Positions 8,372-17,908 are shown, numbered from the stretch's first letter. The stretch is 64,000 nt of DNA from Aurantiacibacter luteus (GCF_001010945.1 NZ_LBHB01000002.1:434001-498000); one strand, 5' to 3'. The notes: a model not told the origin generated them from the sequence alone. Numbers and translations are program-made.

Positions 8372-9849
8372 CCCACACTCCCCTCGAGCGAAATCGCCAG
8401 CAGCTTCTGTGCCTCGACGGCGAACTCCATCGGCAGCTCCTTGAGCACCTCTTTCGCGAAGCCGTTGACGATCAGCGCCACGGCCTCCTCCTCGCCCAGC
8501 CCGCGCTGCATGGCGTAGAACAGCTGGTCGTCGGAGATTTTGGAGGTGGTCGCCTCGTGCTCGATCTGCGCGCTGGGGTTCTTCACCTCGATGTAGGGCA
8601 CGGTGTGCGCGCCGCAGCGGTCGCCCAAGAGCAGGCTGTCGCACTGGGTGAAATTCCGCACGCCGTCGGCATTGGCAGCTACGCGCACCAGCCCGCGGTA
8701 GGTGTTGTTCGACTTGCCCGCGCTGATGCCCTTGGAGATGATCGTCGAGCGGCTGCCGCGCCCGTTGTGGATCATCTTGGTGCCGGTGTCAGCCTGCTGG
8801 TGATTGTTGGTGACGGCGACCGAGTAGAACTCGCCCACGCTGTCCTCGCCGTTGAGCACGCAGCTGGGGTACTTCCACGTGACGGCGCTGCCGGTTTCCA
8901 CCTGCGTCCAGCTGATCTTGCTGCGCGCGCCCTGGCACAGGCCGCGCTTGGTGACGAAGTTGTAGATGCCGCCCACGCCCTCCGCATTGCCGGGATACCA
9001 GTTCTGCACGGTCGAGTACTTGATCTCGGCATCTTCCATCGCGACCAGTTCCACCACCGCGGCGTGCAGCTGGTTCTCGTCGCGCATGGGGGCGGTGCAG
9101 CCTTCGAGATAGCTGACGTAGCTGCCCTTCTCGGCAATGATCAGCGTGCGCTCGAACTGGCCGGTGTTTTCGGCATTGATGCGGAAGTAGGTGGAAAGCT
9201 CCATCGGGCAGCGCACGCCCTCCGGAATGTAGACGAAAGTGCCGTCCGAAAAGACCGCGCTGTTGAGCGTGGCAAAGTAGTTGTCGCGCTGCGGCACGAC
9301 CTTGCCGAGCCATTTTTTGACCAGCTCCGGATGCTCGCGCAGCGCCTCGCTGATGGAGAGGAAGATGACGCCGGCCTTCTTCAGTTCCTCGCGGAAGGTG
9401 GTGGCGACGCTGACGCTGTCGAACACCGCGTCCACCGCCACCTTGCGCGCACCCTCGACCCCGGCGAGGACTTCCTGCTCCGCCAGCGGGATGCCGAGCT
9501 TGTCGTAGACCGCCTTGATCTCGGGATCGAGCTCGTCGAGCGATTCGATGGTCGGTTTCTTCTTGGGTTCGGCGTAGTAGAAGGCGTCCTGGTAATCGAT
9601 CGCCGGATAGCCGAGCTTGGCCCAGTCGGGCTCTGCCATGGTCTGCCACAGGCGAAAGGCCTTGAACCGCCATTCGAGCATCCATTCGGGCTCGCGCTTC
9701 TTGGCGCTGATGAAGCGGACGGTGTCTTCGGTGAGGCCCTTCTCGGCGAACTCGGTCTCGATCTCGCTCGACCAGCCGTGTTCGTAGTCGGCGGCGCGCG
9801 CGGCAGCGTCGTGGGCGTCCTGGTCGCGCAGTTTCACGTCTTCGGTCAT
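8368..9849 (-). CDS. sufB: Fe-S cluster assembly scaffold SufB
   Basis: A 493-residue SufB, the scaffold subunit on which clusters are built with SufC and SufD. Characteristic segments include [10 protein letters not shown] near residues 50-60, [39 protein letters not shown], and the C-terminal [19 protein letters not shown] region holding the conserved cysteine, followed by [16 protein letters not shown]. Length is normal. The ATG at 9849 overlaps the stop of the Rrf2 regulator gene (ATGA), making regulator and scaffold the first two genes of the operon. Confidence 0.96.
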   Translation of the reverse strand: MTEDVKLRDQDAHDAAARAADYEHGWSSEIETEFAEKGLTEDTVRFISAKKREPEWMLEWRFKAFRLWQTMAEPDWAKLGYPAIDYQDAFYYAEPKKKPTIESLDELDPEIKAVYDKLGIPLAEQEVLAGVEGARKVAVDAVFDSVSVATTFREELKKAGVIFLSISEALREHPELVKKWLGKVVPQRDNYFATLNSAVFSDGTFVYIPEGVRCPMELSTYFRINAENTGQFERTLIIAEKGSYVSYLEGCTAPMRDENQLHAAVVELVAMEDAEIKYSTVQNWYPGNAEGVGGIYNFVTKRGLCQGARSKISWTQVETGSAVTWKYPSCVLNGEDSVGEFYSVAVTNNHQQADTGTKMIHNGRGSRSTIISKGISAGKSNNTYRGLVRVAANADGVRNFTQCDSLLLGDRCGAHTVPYIEVKNPSAQIEHEATTSKISDDQLFYAMQRGLGEEEAVALIVNGFAKEVLKELPMEFAVEAQKLLAISLEGSVG

Positions 9850-10256
9850 GCTGTCTCTCTTGCCTGCGCCAGCTGGGTGAGCGCTATGCTCGCGAGCGCG
9901 CCGCGCAGCGCGCCGTTCACGAGGCCTGCGTGCGGCTTCACGCTGCAATCGTGGTCGATCGCGCAATCACCTCCGTCGATGCAGGCGGTAAGCGCGATGG
10001 GGCCTTCCACCGCCTCAACGATGTCGGCCACGGTGATGGCCGCCGCCGGACGCGCGAGCTGCAATCCGCCGCCCGCGCCGCGCGTGGAGCGCAGCAGGCC
10101 CGCGGCCACCAGCTTGCTCACCAGCTTGGAGACGGTCGGCAGCGGTAGGCCGGTCTCGTTCGCCAGTTCCGCCGCGCTCACGCGCCCGCCGCCGCAATGG
10201 CGGGCGGCCGCGCTCATCGTGACGACGGCGTAGTCTGCAAGGTTGCTAAGGCGCAT
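9846..10256 (-). CDS. Rrf2-family regulator of the SUF operon (IscR/SufR-like)
   Basis: A 136-residue winged-helix Rrf2 protein. The DNA-binding helix lies around [19 protein letters not shown] (residues 37-55). Three cysteines at 92, 98 and 104 (C-x5-C-x5-C) match the [2Fe-2S] ligand positions of E. coli IscR, so the protein can probably sense cluster supply. It is the first gene of the SUF operon and overlaps sufB. A 15-base palindrome lies 12 bases upstream of its ATG and may be its own operator. Whether it acts as repressor, activator or both is not shown here. Confidence 0.92.
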   Translation of the reverse strand: MRLSNLADYAVVTMSAAARHCGGGRVSAAELANETGLPLPTVSKLVSKLVAAGLLRSTRGAGGGLQLARPAAAITVADIVEAVEGPIALTACIDGGDCAIDHDCSVKPHAGLVNGALRGALASIALTQLAQARETA

Positions 10257-10268
10257 GCGGGCCAAATC

Positions 10269-10283
10269 GGAGCGAATCGCTCC
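10269..10283 (-). promoter_or_regulatory. Candidate operator before the SUF regulator gene
   Basis: GGAGCGATTCGCTCC on the reverse strand is a 15-base palindrome (7-base arms around one base) ending 12 bases before the regulator ATG. TTGAAA lies just upstream of it on the same strand. The promoter region squeezes into the 73 bases between this gene and the FkbM stop. Autoregulation by the Rrf2 protein is the simplest reading but is inference. Confidence 0.4.
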
Positions 10284-10329
10284 AGTTTCAACCGAAAACC
10301 CCTTGTTGCGAGTCGTTAGCGTGAAGAAG

Positions 10330-11040
10330 CTACCTAGTTCGGGGTCGGCAAAGCCAGTTCTCCCCAATCCCTTGCTCCATTTCGTATCCATGTTCTTCCA
10401 AGACCGTCCGGCAATCCTGGTGGGTGCGATGCGTCGTCTCGATCCACAGGATCGGTCGAGCATCCCGAAGCACGCGCTCGCCGCCTCTAAGAACGGCCAC
10501 TTCCGCCCCCTCGACATCGATTTTTATCATTGCCGGCGGCTCGCCCGCATCAAGCAGAGTATCAAGGGTCAATGTAGGTACGGTCAGTCTGAAACGTTCG
10601 CCGCCACCTTGCGTACTGCCCGTGAATTCGGACAGGTGGTTCGAAGCCCGGCCCCGCTGCGCGATCGTAAAAGACGCCACTCCACATGATGACGACAACG
10701 CGCAGTTCAGTACCGCGACGTTTGCGCCGTTCATGTCCACCGATCGGCGTAAGAGATTGCCTAAAAAAGGGTCTGCCTCGACCGCCACGACCCGGGCAGC
10801 CCGATTGCAGCTGAAAGCAAACACGCCGCAGTTCGCGCCGATATCCCACACAGTATCGCCGTCCGAAACGTGTGTGTTGGCCAATTCGACGAGATCGTCG
10901 TCGAAATGCCCTTTAAGGTACTTCAGTTGGGCATCCGGGCTGACATAGAGTGGAACACCATTGGGTAGACGGCGGCGCAACGTCCTCCCCCGCACGAGCC
11001 GCTCGACGAACGTTCGAAAATTCACTGACAGTCCTCGCAA
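10330..11040 (-). CDS. FkbM-family methyltransferase
   Basis: A 236-residue SAM-dependent methyltransferase of the FkbM family. The SAM-binding motif I is VWDIGANCGVFAF, followed by VVAVEADPF; the family signature IKIDVEGAEVAVLRGG is intact. Members methylate sugars or hydroxyl groups of polysaccharides and secondary metabolites; no substrate can be inferred here. Base composition looks lower in G+C than the flanking genes and no glycan cluster surrounds it, which suggests a single-gene transfer. Its stop lies 73 bases upstream of the SUF regulator start. Confidence 0.85.
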   Translation of the reverse strand: MRGLSVNFRTFVERLVRGRTLRRRLPNGVPLYVSPDAQLKYLKGHFDDDLVELANTHVSDGDTVWDIGANCGVFAFSCNRAARVVAVEADPFLGNLLRRSVDMNGANVAVLNCALSSSCGVASFTIAQRGRASNHLSEFTGSTQGGGERFRLTVPTLTLDTLLDAGEPPAMIKIDVEGAEVAVLRGGERVLRDARPILWIETTHRTHQDCRTVLEEHGYEMEQGIGENWLCRPRTR

Positions 11041-11110
11041 ATCTTGCAGCTGATACGGAGCCTATCGCAGCGCCCAACGGGCAACACAAGGCGGTCGCGG
11101 AATTGCAGGA

Positions 11111-12901
11111 TCATTGGCGCTTTTGCTCGGCAATCCACCGATCCACTTGCTCCTCTAAGATGTCGAGCGGCACCGGGCCGTTGGTCAGCACGGCTTCGTG
11201 GAACTGGCGGATGTCGAAATCGTCGCCGAGTTCCGTCCGCGCCCGCTCGCGCAGTTCCATGATCTTCAGCTTGCCGATCATGTAGGCGGTCGCCTGGCCG
11301 GGGTAGACGATGTAGCGCTCGATGGCCTTTTCGATGTCGCCGGGCGGATTGGGCGTGTTGTCGGTCAGCCACTGAATCGCCTGCTCGCGGCTCCAGCGCC
11401 GGTCGTGGATGCCGGTGTCGACCACCAGCCGCCCGGCGCGCCACAGCTCCATGCCCAGCCGTCCGAAGTCCGAATAGGGATCGGTGTAGAAGCCCATGTC
11501 CTTGCCCAACTCCTCCGAATAGAGGCCCCAGCCTTCCGTATAGGCAGTGAACCCGCCGAAGCGGCGGAAGGGCGGCAGGTCGCCGAGCCCGGTCTGGATC
11601 GCGCGCTGCAGATGGTGGCCGGGCAGCCCCTCGTGATAGGCCAGCGCCTCCAACTCGTTGCGGCTCATGTCGGCGAGGTTGTAGAGGTTGACGTAGTAGC
11701 GACCCGGCCGCGAACCGTCGGGCGCCGGGCTGGAGTAGAACGCCTTGCCCGCACTCTGTTCGCGGAAGGCTTCGACCGGCTTCACTTCGAGCGGGTATTC
11801 CGGCAGCGTCACGAAATAGTCGGGCAGGCGGGCGGTCATCCGGTCGAGCACGCCGGTAACGTCGGCCAGGTATTCCTCGCGCGTCGCGTAGTAGAAGCGC
11901 GGATCGGTGCGGGTGTACTCGAAGAATTCCTGCAGCGTCCCCTCGAACCCCACCTGCGCCATGATCGCGCGCATCTCATCGTGGATGCGCGCCGTCTCGC
12001 GCAGGCCGATGGCATGGATCTGGTCAGCGGTGAGGTCGGTGGTCGTGTAGTACTGCAGAAGCGCGTTGTAGTATTCGTCGCCGTTCGCAAAGCGCCAGAC
12101 GCCGTCGTCGGTGCTCGCCATCGCTTGCTGACGCTGCATCTCGGCGCGGAGGCGCTGGTAGGCGGGCACGGCGCTGGCCTGCCACGCCCGTTCGGCATCG
12201 GCGATGAGCGCGGCGCTTTCGGCGGCAGGCAGTTCGAGCCGCGCGACCTCGCTGCGGAAGTCCTCCAGCACTGCATTGTCGTTGCCCGCATCGAGCAGAT
12301 TGGTGATGTCGGACAGCACGTAGGGATAGACCCAGCGCGGCGGCATGACGCTGTTCGCGGCGCGCGCGGCGGAGCGGGCAATGTGCTGGTCCATCAGCGC
12401 GCCGATCCCCTCGATCCGGCTGACGTAGGCGCGCGCGTCGGCGGCGCTGGTCACCGTGTGGGTGTTGATGAGAAAGGCCGGGATGCCGCTCTGTTCGCCG
12501 TTCATCTGGTCGAAGACGAACCCGTATTCGCGGTAGGGCTCGAGCAGGTCGGCGCGTGCGGCATTGGCCTCGAACAGGCGATAGGACAGCGCATCCTGCC
12601 CTTGCAGGTCAGCGAGGTCGTAGTCTGCGCGCATCCGGGCGAGATAGGCGTGCCGCAGCGCCGCCTCTTCCTCGTCGGCCTGCGCCGTGGCATCGCCCCA
12701 GCGGCCGTAGTCCTCGTCGCGGATGCCGCGATAGGCCTTGCCCTGCGGCGACAGGGCGAGCTGCGCCGTGTCGTAGGCCTCGAACAGAGAGCCGATGTCC
12801 GCCCGCGTGGCGGGGGCGACGGCCACGTCGGAGGATACAGGGACGCTTGCACAGCCGGCGAGAGCCAGCGCCAGCGCGGCGGCGGAGGTGAAACGGATCA
12901 T
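11111..12901 (-). CDS. DUF885-family lipoprotein, putative zinc peptidase
   Basis: A 596-residue DUF885 protein. It begins with a lipoprotein signal peptide ending in ALAGC. The zinc-binding-like motif HEGLPGHH is at 423-430, with a downstream glutamate in YTEGWGLYSEELG, as in gluzincin-type peptidases. The protein is probably anchored in the periplasm or outer membrane and may cleave small peptides. The start at 12901 puts the signal peptide at the N-terminus; an upstream reading from 12967 buries it. The gene stands alone, with a strong hairpin 88 bases upstream. Confidence 0.85.
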   Translation of the reverse strand: MIRFTSAAALALALAGCASVPVSSDVAVAPATRADIGSLFEAYDTAQLALSPQGKAYRGIRDEDYGRWGDATAQADEEEAALRHAYLARMRADYDLADLQGQDALSYRLFEANAARADLLEPYREYGFVFDQMNGEQSGIPAFLINTHTVTSAADARAYVSRIEGIGALMDQHIARSAARAANSVMPPRWVYPYVLSDITNLLDAGNDNAVLEDFRSEVARLELPAAESAALIADAERAWQASAVPAYQRLRAEMQRQQAMASTDDGVWRFANGDEYYNALLQYYTTTDLTADQIHAIGLRETARIHDEMRAIMAQVGFEGTLQEFFEYTRTDPRFYYATREEYLADVTGVLDRMTARLPDYFVTLPEYPLEVKPVEAFREQSAGKAFYSSPAPDGSRPGRYYVNLYNLADMSRNELEALAYHEGLPGHHLQRAIQTGLGDLPPFRRFGGFTAYTEGWGLYSEELGKDMGFYTDPYSDFGRLGMELWRAGRLVVDTGIHDRRWSREQAIQWLTDNTPNPPGDIEKAIERYIVYPGQATAYMIGKLKIMELRERARTELGDDFDIRQFHEAVLTNGPVPLDILEEQVDRWIAEQKRQ

Positions 12902-13217
12902 AACTGGGCAACCCCTTCGTGTGATGAAAACATGCCTAGGGCATGGCTTCGGGCATGGAAAGGGCACGGGGTAACGCGGACAAAAGGAGGGCGGCGAGGC
13001 ACCTTGATGCCTCGCCGCCCTTCAAGTGGAGAACTCATCACGCGCGAGGCGTTCCGAGCCCTTCGGGTCGCTAGGGCCCTATGCAACGATTCGACGCAAA
13101 CAGATTGTAAGAAAACGACAGCCGGAGTGCTGCCAGTGCGAAGAAACAAATGTTTGCATCCGGGCCATGCGTTTTGATTGTTGCGCCGTGACCCGCCTTG
13201 CTGCCAAGCGGTTCGCC
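12902..13217. other. 316-base intergenic region between the DUF885 gene and pyrD
   Basis: No coding sequence is convincing here. The region must hold the divergent promoters of the DUF885 gene and pyrD. It contains a perfect 13-bp hairpin (12989-13020). On the reverse strand there is a TACAAT -10-like hexamer at 13109-13104, about 90 bases before the hairpin, leaving room for a short RNA. No good -35 box accompanies it. A small AAACA/TGTTT inverted repeat lies near 13145-13156. Confidence 0.4.
12989..13020 (-). terminator. Strong orphan hairpin, possible leftward terminator
   Basis: GGGCGGCGAGGCA (12989-13001) and TGCCTCGCCGCCC (13008-13020) form a perfect 13-bp stem with a 6-base loop. On the reverse strand the stem is followed by TCCTTTTG, a modest T-tract, so it would stop leftward transcription. 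No annotated leftward gene lies upstream of it. It may end an unannotated small RNA or shield the DUF885 promoter. Confidence 0.45.
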
Positions 13218-14255
13218 ATGCTCTATCGCCTGCTGCGCCCTGCGCTGTTCACCCTCGATGCCGAACGCGCCCATCGCCTGGCGATCGATGCGCTGCGGCT
13301 GGCGCCGTCGCCCAAGCCAACGACAGCCGACGGACCGCTGGCAACGAGCGTCGCCGGGATCGCCTTTCCCAATCCGCTGGGCATGGCGGCGGGTTTCGAC
13401 AAGGATGCAGAGGTGCCCGACGCGCTGCTGGGGCGCGGGTTCGGCCATGTCGAGGTCGGCTCGATCACGCCGCTGCCGCAGCCCGGCAACCCGCGGCCGC
13501 GCCTGTTCCGCCTCGACGATGATCGCGCGGTCATCAACCGCATGGGGTTCAACAATTCGGGTGCCGAGCTGGCTCATGCACGCCTGCGAGCCCGCCGGCA
13601 CAGACCCGGCGTGGTGGGGATCAACATCGGGGCGAACAAGGATTCGGGTGACCGCGTGGGCGATTACGCGCTGATGGCCGAGCTGATGGCCCCGCTCGCC
13701 ACCTACCTCGCGGTCAACATCTCCAGCCCCAACACGCCGGGCCTTCGCGCGCTGCAGGACGAGGGCGCGCTGACCGGCCTGCTCGATGCCGTGCTGGCGG
13801 CGCGCGGCGCGGACGGCCCGCCGGTCTTTCTGAAGGTCGCGCCCGACCTCGAGCCCGCCGATATCGACGCCATCGCGCGCATCGCCATCGACAACTGCCT
13901 GGGCGCGCTGATCGTGGCAAATACCACCATCGAACGCCCGCCGCTCGCCTCGCGCCACGCGGGCGAGACGGGCGGGCTTTCGGGCGCGCCGCTGAAGGCG
14001 CGGGCGCTGGAACGGCTGCGCGAGTTCCGAAAGGCGACGGGCGGTGCCATGCCGCTGGTCGGCGTGGGCGGCATCGCCAGTGCGGAGGATGCCTGGGCGC
14101 GCATCCGCGCAGGCGCGAGCCTCGTCCAGCTCTACAGCGCGATGGTATACGAGGGGCCTGGCATTGCGCGCACGATCACCCGCGGGCTGGAGGGGCTGAT
14201 GCGGCGCGACGGTTTCGCCTCGATCGCCGAGGCAGTCGGGACCGAAGCGGCCTAG
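13218..14255 (+). CDS. pyrD: Dihydroorotate dehydrogenase (quinone)
   Basis: A 345-residue class 2 dihydroorotate dehydrogenase, which oxidises dihydroorotate to orotate in pyrimidine synthesis and passes electrons to membrane quinones through FMN. Class 2 features are an amphipathic N-terminal segment (MLYRLLRPALFTLDAERAH) and the core motifs NPLGMAAGFDKD, VNISSPNTPGLR, and the C-terminal VGVGGI and GASLVQLYSAMVYEGPG phosphate-binding region. The catalytic serine is in the NISSPNT segment. The start at 13218 gives the usual N-terminus. Its stop overlaps the convergent ggt stop by three bases. Confidence 0.95.
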   Translation: MLYRLLRPALFTLDAERAHRLAIDALRLAPSPKPTTADGPLATSVAGIAFPNPLGMAAGFDKDAEVPDALLGRGFGHVEVGSITPLPQPGNPRPRLFRLDDDRAVINRMGFNNSGAELAHARLRARRHRPGVVGINIGANKDSGDRVGDYALMAELMAPLATYLAVNISSPNTPGLRALQDEGALTGLLDAVLAARGADGPPVFLKVAPDLEPADIDAIARIAIDNCLGALIVANTTIERPPLASRHAGETGGLSGAPLKARALERLREFRKATGGAMPLVGVGGIASAEDAWARIRAGASLVQLYSAMVYEGPGIARTITRGLEGLMRRDGFASIAEAVGTEAA

Positions 14256-15973
14256 CGCTCGCCCACCAGCACCACGCCCTCGCGGCGCGGATCGTAGCCG
14301 CCGTCCACGCGCCCGCCCTCGCGAATCAGCACGCCGTGGACGCCCGAATCCTCGCCCTGTCCCGGCTGCAGGTCGATCCCGCGCTGGCGCAGACCGGCGA
14401 GGATCTGCGGATCGAAGGCGCTCACCTCCCCCTGCGGGCGGTCGCCGCGCGCCACGAGGTTGGGCTGGGCCAGCGCCTCCTGCATCGGCAGGCCCCAGTC
14501 GACCGCTGCCACCAGCGTCTTGCCGACGTAGGCAAGGATGGAGTTGCCGCCCGCCGAGCCGATGGCCCCGGCAAAGCGGCCTTCGCGGTCGAGGAGGATG
14601 AGCGGCGTCATCGAACTGCGCGGGCGCTTGCCCGGCGCCACCGCGTTGGGCGCTTCCGCGCCGTTCGCCTGCAGGGGATTGAAGGCGAAATCGGTCATCT
14701 GGTTGTTGAGGAAGAAGCCGTCGACCATGCGGCCCGAGCCGAAGATTGATTCGACCGTGGTGGTGATGGAGAGCACGTTGCCAGCCCGGTCGCGCACGAT
14801 GAAGTGCGACGTGCCCGCAGGCTCCTGCGTCAGGTCGGCCATGGCTAGCGGCGCGCCAGCGGGACGCCCGGCGGTAACGCTGGCGGCCGCGCGCGGGCCG
14901 ATCAGCGCGGCGCGCGCGTCGAGGTAGGCCGGATCGAGCAGGCCCGCGACCGGCACGTCGACGAAATCGCCGTCGCCGAAATAGGCATCGCGGTCGGCGT
15001 ACATCAGGCGGCTGGCCTCGGCGAAGAGATACCAGGCCTGCGGATCGGCGGGGCCGCGCTCGGCGATGTCGGTGCGCTCGAGCAGGCTCAGCAGTTCCAG
15101 CATGGCCGCCCCGCTCGAGGGCGGCGGCGGGGCGCAAACGCTATAGACGCGCCACGGGGCGCAGACGGGCTCGCGCCGCAGCGGGCGATAGTTCGCGAGG
15201 TCCGCCATGGTCATGGCTCCGCCCAATGGCGCGGCGCGGGTGCGCTGGACGATTTCCGCCGCCGTGCTGCCGCGATAGAGCGCGTCGGTGCCGTTTGCCG
15301 ACAGGCGGCGCAGGAAATCGGCGTAGTCGGGATTGCGCAGGGTATCGCCCGCCTGCATCCGCGTGCCGTCGGGCCTTGCGAAATAGGCGGCGGCATCGGG
15401 CTGGGCGAGCTGCGGGAACTCGCGCGCCAGAAAGCTGCCCAGTCTCGGCGTGATGACGAAGCCCTGCTCCGCCGTGGCGATGGCATCGTCGAACAGGCCG
15501 TTCCACGGCAGGCTGCCGTGCTCGCGGTGAAGCATGGCGAGCGCCGCCACCGCGCCCGGCACGCCCGTCGCCCGCCCGCTGATCACCGCTTCGCCGAAGC
15601 CGAGCGGCTGGCCGGCGTTGTTCAGGAACATCGTCCGGCTGGCCTGCGCCGGGGCGGTCTCGCGCCCATCGTAGATCGTGACCGATCCACTCGCTGCATC
15701 GTAGTAGTTGAGGAAGGCCCCGCCCCCCATGCCCGAGCTCTGCGGCTCGACCAGCGAGAGCATGGCCTGCACCGCCAGCGCCGCGTCCGCCGCGCTGCCG
15801 CCGCGTTCCAGCACCGCCATGCCCGCCTCCGCCGCCAGCGGATTGGCGGCGATGACGAAGGGTTGCACCGCCTGCGCCGGGCGCGTATCCTCGCCGGTTT
15901 GCGTCGTCGGGACTGTGGTGCAGGAGGCGAGGACCAGCGCGAGGCCGGCAGCACATTGGCGTAGAAGCGACAT
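14252..15973 (-). CDS. ggt: Gamma-glutamyltransferase lipoprotein
   Basis: A 573-residue gamma-glutamyltransferase, a periplasmic N-terminal nucleophile hydrolase that cleaves gamma-glutamyl bonds of glutathione and related peptides. The signal sequence ends in LVLASC, so the protein is probably lipid-anchored. The precursor is expected to cleave itself before Thr388 (GTSHFIVRDRAGN), which becomes the nucleophile. Substrate-site motifs SSGMGGGAF (residues 80-88) and GSAGGNSILAYVGKTL in the small subunit are intact. The start at 15973 places the signal peptide at the N-terminus. Confidence 0.92.
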   Translation of the reverse strand: MSLLRQCAAGLALVLASCTTVPTTQTGEDTRPAQAVQPFVIAANPLAAEAGMAVLERGGSAADAALAVQAMLSLVEPQSSGMGGGAFLNYYDAASGSVTIYDGRETAPAQASRTMFLNNAGQPLGFGEAVISGRATGVPGAVAALAMLHREHGSLPWNGLFDDAIATAEQGFVITPRLGSFLAREFPQLAQPDAAAYFARPDGTRMQAGDTLRNPDYADFLRRLSANGTDALYRGSTAAEIVQRTRAAPLGGAMTMADLANYRPLRREPVCAPWRVYSVCAPPPPSSGAAMLELLSLLERTDIAERGPADPQAWYLFAEASRLMYADRDAYFGDGDFVDVPVAGLLDPAYLDARAALIGPRAAASVTAGRPAGAPLAMADLTQEPAGTSHFIVRDRAGNVLSITTTVESIFGSGRMVDGFFLNNQMTDFAFNPLQANGAEAPNAVAPGKRPRSSMTPLILLDREGRFAGAIGSAGGNSILAYVGKTLVAAVDWGLPMQEALAQPNLVARGDRPQGEVSAFDPQILAGLRQRGIDLQPGQGEDSGVHGVLIREGGRVDGGYDPRREGVVLVGER

Positions 15974-16104
15974 GGCACAGACCTTAGGCACGCAGCGCGC
16001 GGGTGGCAACGGGGGCGCAGGCCACTTGCCGCCAGCCTGCGCGAAGCCTAACGCCCGGTAACCACGAGCGGAGGGCAAAGCTCTCGCCAGGAGGATCGCC
16101 GGAC

Positions 16105-17901
16105 GTGCAACTGACCGATATCGACAATGCGCAAAGCCTCGTCGCGCTGTTCCTGCAAAGGGCTGACCAGCAAGGTGACAAGCCGTTTCTCACCGCGAAG
16201 ATCGGCGGCACCTGGACCTCGATGAGCTATGCCGAGGCCGCGCGGCAGGTGTGCCTGCTGGCCGAAAACCTGCGCGGCATGGGCCTTGGCGACGGCGACC
16301 GGGTGGTGATCGTCGCCGAGAACCGCCCCGAATGGTGCATCGCCGATCTTGCGATCATGGCCGCCGGGCTCGTCACCGTGCCCGCCTACACCACCAACAC
16401 CGAGAGCGACCATGGCCACATCCTCGACGATTCGGGCGCCTGCGCCGCGATCGTATCGAACGCGAAGCTCGCCAAGGTGCTGTTCCCGGCGATCCTGAAG
16501 ACCGGCAAGGCGCGCCACGTGGTGGTGATGGAGGGAGTCTCCACGGCACAGTCGGGCGCCTTCGACCTCCACCGCTGGAGCGACATGACGCGCGGCGATG
16601 CGGCTGCCGCGCGCGCGGCGGTAGAGGCACGCATCGCGCGGATCGCACGGCGCGACATGGCTTGCATCATCTACACCAGCGGCACCAGCGGCGCGCCGCG
16701 CGGGGTCATGCTGCACCACGGCGCGATCCTGCAGAACGTGGAGGCGGCGAGCGAGCTGATCGAGCGCGACCTCGGCTGGGACGACGAGCGGTTCCTGTCG
16801 TTTCTGCCCTTGAGCCACGCCTTCGAACACACCGCGGGTTTCTTCCTGCCGCTGGGCCTTGGCGGCGACATCTGGTTCTCCGAGGGGCTCGACAAGCTTT
16901 CGAGCAACCTGGAAGAGGCGCAGCCCACCCTGATGGTCGTCGTCCCGCGCCTGTTCGAGGTGCTGCGCGACAAGATGATGAAGGCCATCGCCAAGCAGGG
17001 CAAGCTGGCCGAATTCCTGCTCGGTCGCGCGCTGAAACTGGGCGAGAAGCAGGTGGCGGGGACGGACGGCCTGCTGACGAAGCCGGACGAGCTCCTGCTC
17101 TCGGTGACGCTCAGACCCAAGATCAGGCAGCGCTTCGGCGGACGGGTGAAGGCGCTCGTGTCGGGTGGCGCGCCGCTCAATCCCGAGGTCGGCGGTTTCT
17201 TCCAGGCCATGGGCCTCACCATGCTACAGGGCTACGGCCAGACGGAGAGCGCGCCGGTCATCGCCTGCAACTATCCCAGTGCCGGCATCAAGCTCGACAC
17301 CGTCGGCCCGCCGCTCGGCGGTGTCGAGGTGAAGATCGCCGACGACGGCGAGATCCTGGTGCGCGGCGAGCTGGTGATGCTCGGCTACTGGAACCGGCCC
17401 GAGGACACCGCCAACGCCATTCGCGACGGCTGGCTGCACACCGGCGACGTCGGCCATCTCGACGAGAAGGGCCGAATCAAGATCACCGACCGCAAGAAGG
17501 ACATCATCGTCAACGACAAGGGCGACAACGTCGCGCCGCAGAAGCTCGAAGGCATGCTAACGCTTCAGCCCGAGATCGCGCAGGCGATGGTGGCGGGCGA
17601 CAAGCGGCCCTACATGGTCGCGCTGATCGTGCCCGATGCCGAATGGGCGCACGGCTGGGCCAAGGCCAACGGCGAGACCTTCGACATGGCCGCCCTGCAG
17701 GACCTCCCCGCCTTCCGCAGCGCCATCAAGGCCGCGATCGACCGCACGAACGCCGATCTCTCCGTCATCGAAAAGGTCCGCAAGTTCGCCTTTGCCGACG
17801 AGCCGTTCTCGGTCGAGAACAACCAGATGACCCCGACGATGAAAATCCGCCGCACCTTCATCCGGGATGCCTACGGCGAGCGGATGGACGCGCTTTATTG
17901 A
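16105..17901 (+). CDS. AMP-dependent long-chain acyl-CoA synthetase
   Basis: A 598-residue ANL-superfamily ligase that activates a fatty acid as acyl-AMP and then acyl-CoA. The P-loop YTSGTSGAPRG is at 190-200, followed by LSHAFEHTAGFFLPL, GYGQTESAPV, the hinge region GWLHTGDVGHLDEKGRIKITDRKKDIIV, and a C-terminal catalytic lysine in MTPTMKIRR. The resemblance is to FadD15/FAA1-type long-chain synthetases. The GTG at 16105 was chosen because AGGAGG lies 10 bases upstream; the ATG at 16003 would add a non-homologous leader. It is divergent from ggt. Chain-length preference is not visible. Confidence 0.9.
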   Translation: MQLTDIDNAQSLVALFLQRADQQGDKPFLTAKIGGTWTSMSYAEAARQVCLLAENLRGMGLGDGDRVVIVAENRPEWCIADLAIMAAGLVTVPAYTTNTESDHGHILDDSGACAAIVSNAKLAKVLFPAILKTGKARHVVVMEGVSTAQSGAFDLHRWSDMTRGDAAAARAAVEARIARIARRDMACIIYTSGTSGAPRGVMLHHGAILQNVEAASELIERDLGWDDERFLSFLPLSHAFEHTAGFFLPLGLGGDIWFSEGLDKLSSNLEEAQPTLMVVVPRLFEVLRDKMMKAIAKQGKLAEFLLGRALKLGEKQVAGTDGLLTKPDELLLSVTLRPKIRQRFGGRVKALVSGGAPLNPEVGGFFQAMGLTMLQGYGQTESAPVIACNYPSAGIKLDTVGPPLGGVEVKIADDGEILVRGELVMLGYWNRPEDTANAIRDGWLHTGDVGHLDEKGRIKITDRKKDIIVNDKGDNVAPQKLEGMLTLQPEIAQAMVAGDKRPYMVALIVPDAEWAHGWAKANGETFDMAALQDLPAFRSAIKAAIDRTNADLSVIEKVRKFAFADEPFSVENNQMTPTMKIRRTFIRDAYGERMDALY

Positions 17902-17908
17902 TGGCTTG

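Noticed and set aside
11198-13177. A 659-codon open frame on the forward strand opposite the DUF885 gene
   Set aside because: It is antisense to a clear DUF885 coding region and has the Ala/Arg/His/Gln-rich composition of a GC-driven shadow frame. Similar long antisense frames (8557-10233, 28342-30072, 13071-15137, 20523-22154, 43821-45551) were rejected for the same reason.
12902-13217. A tRNA or known riboswitch upstream of pyrD
   Set aside because: The segment does not fold into a cloverleaf that I can trace, and no conserved riboswitch core is recognisable; only a single strong hairpin is supported.
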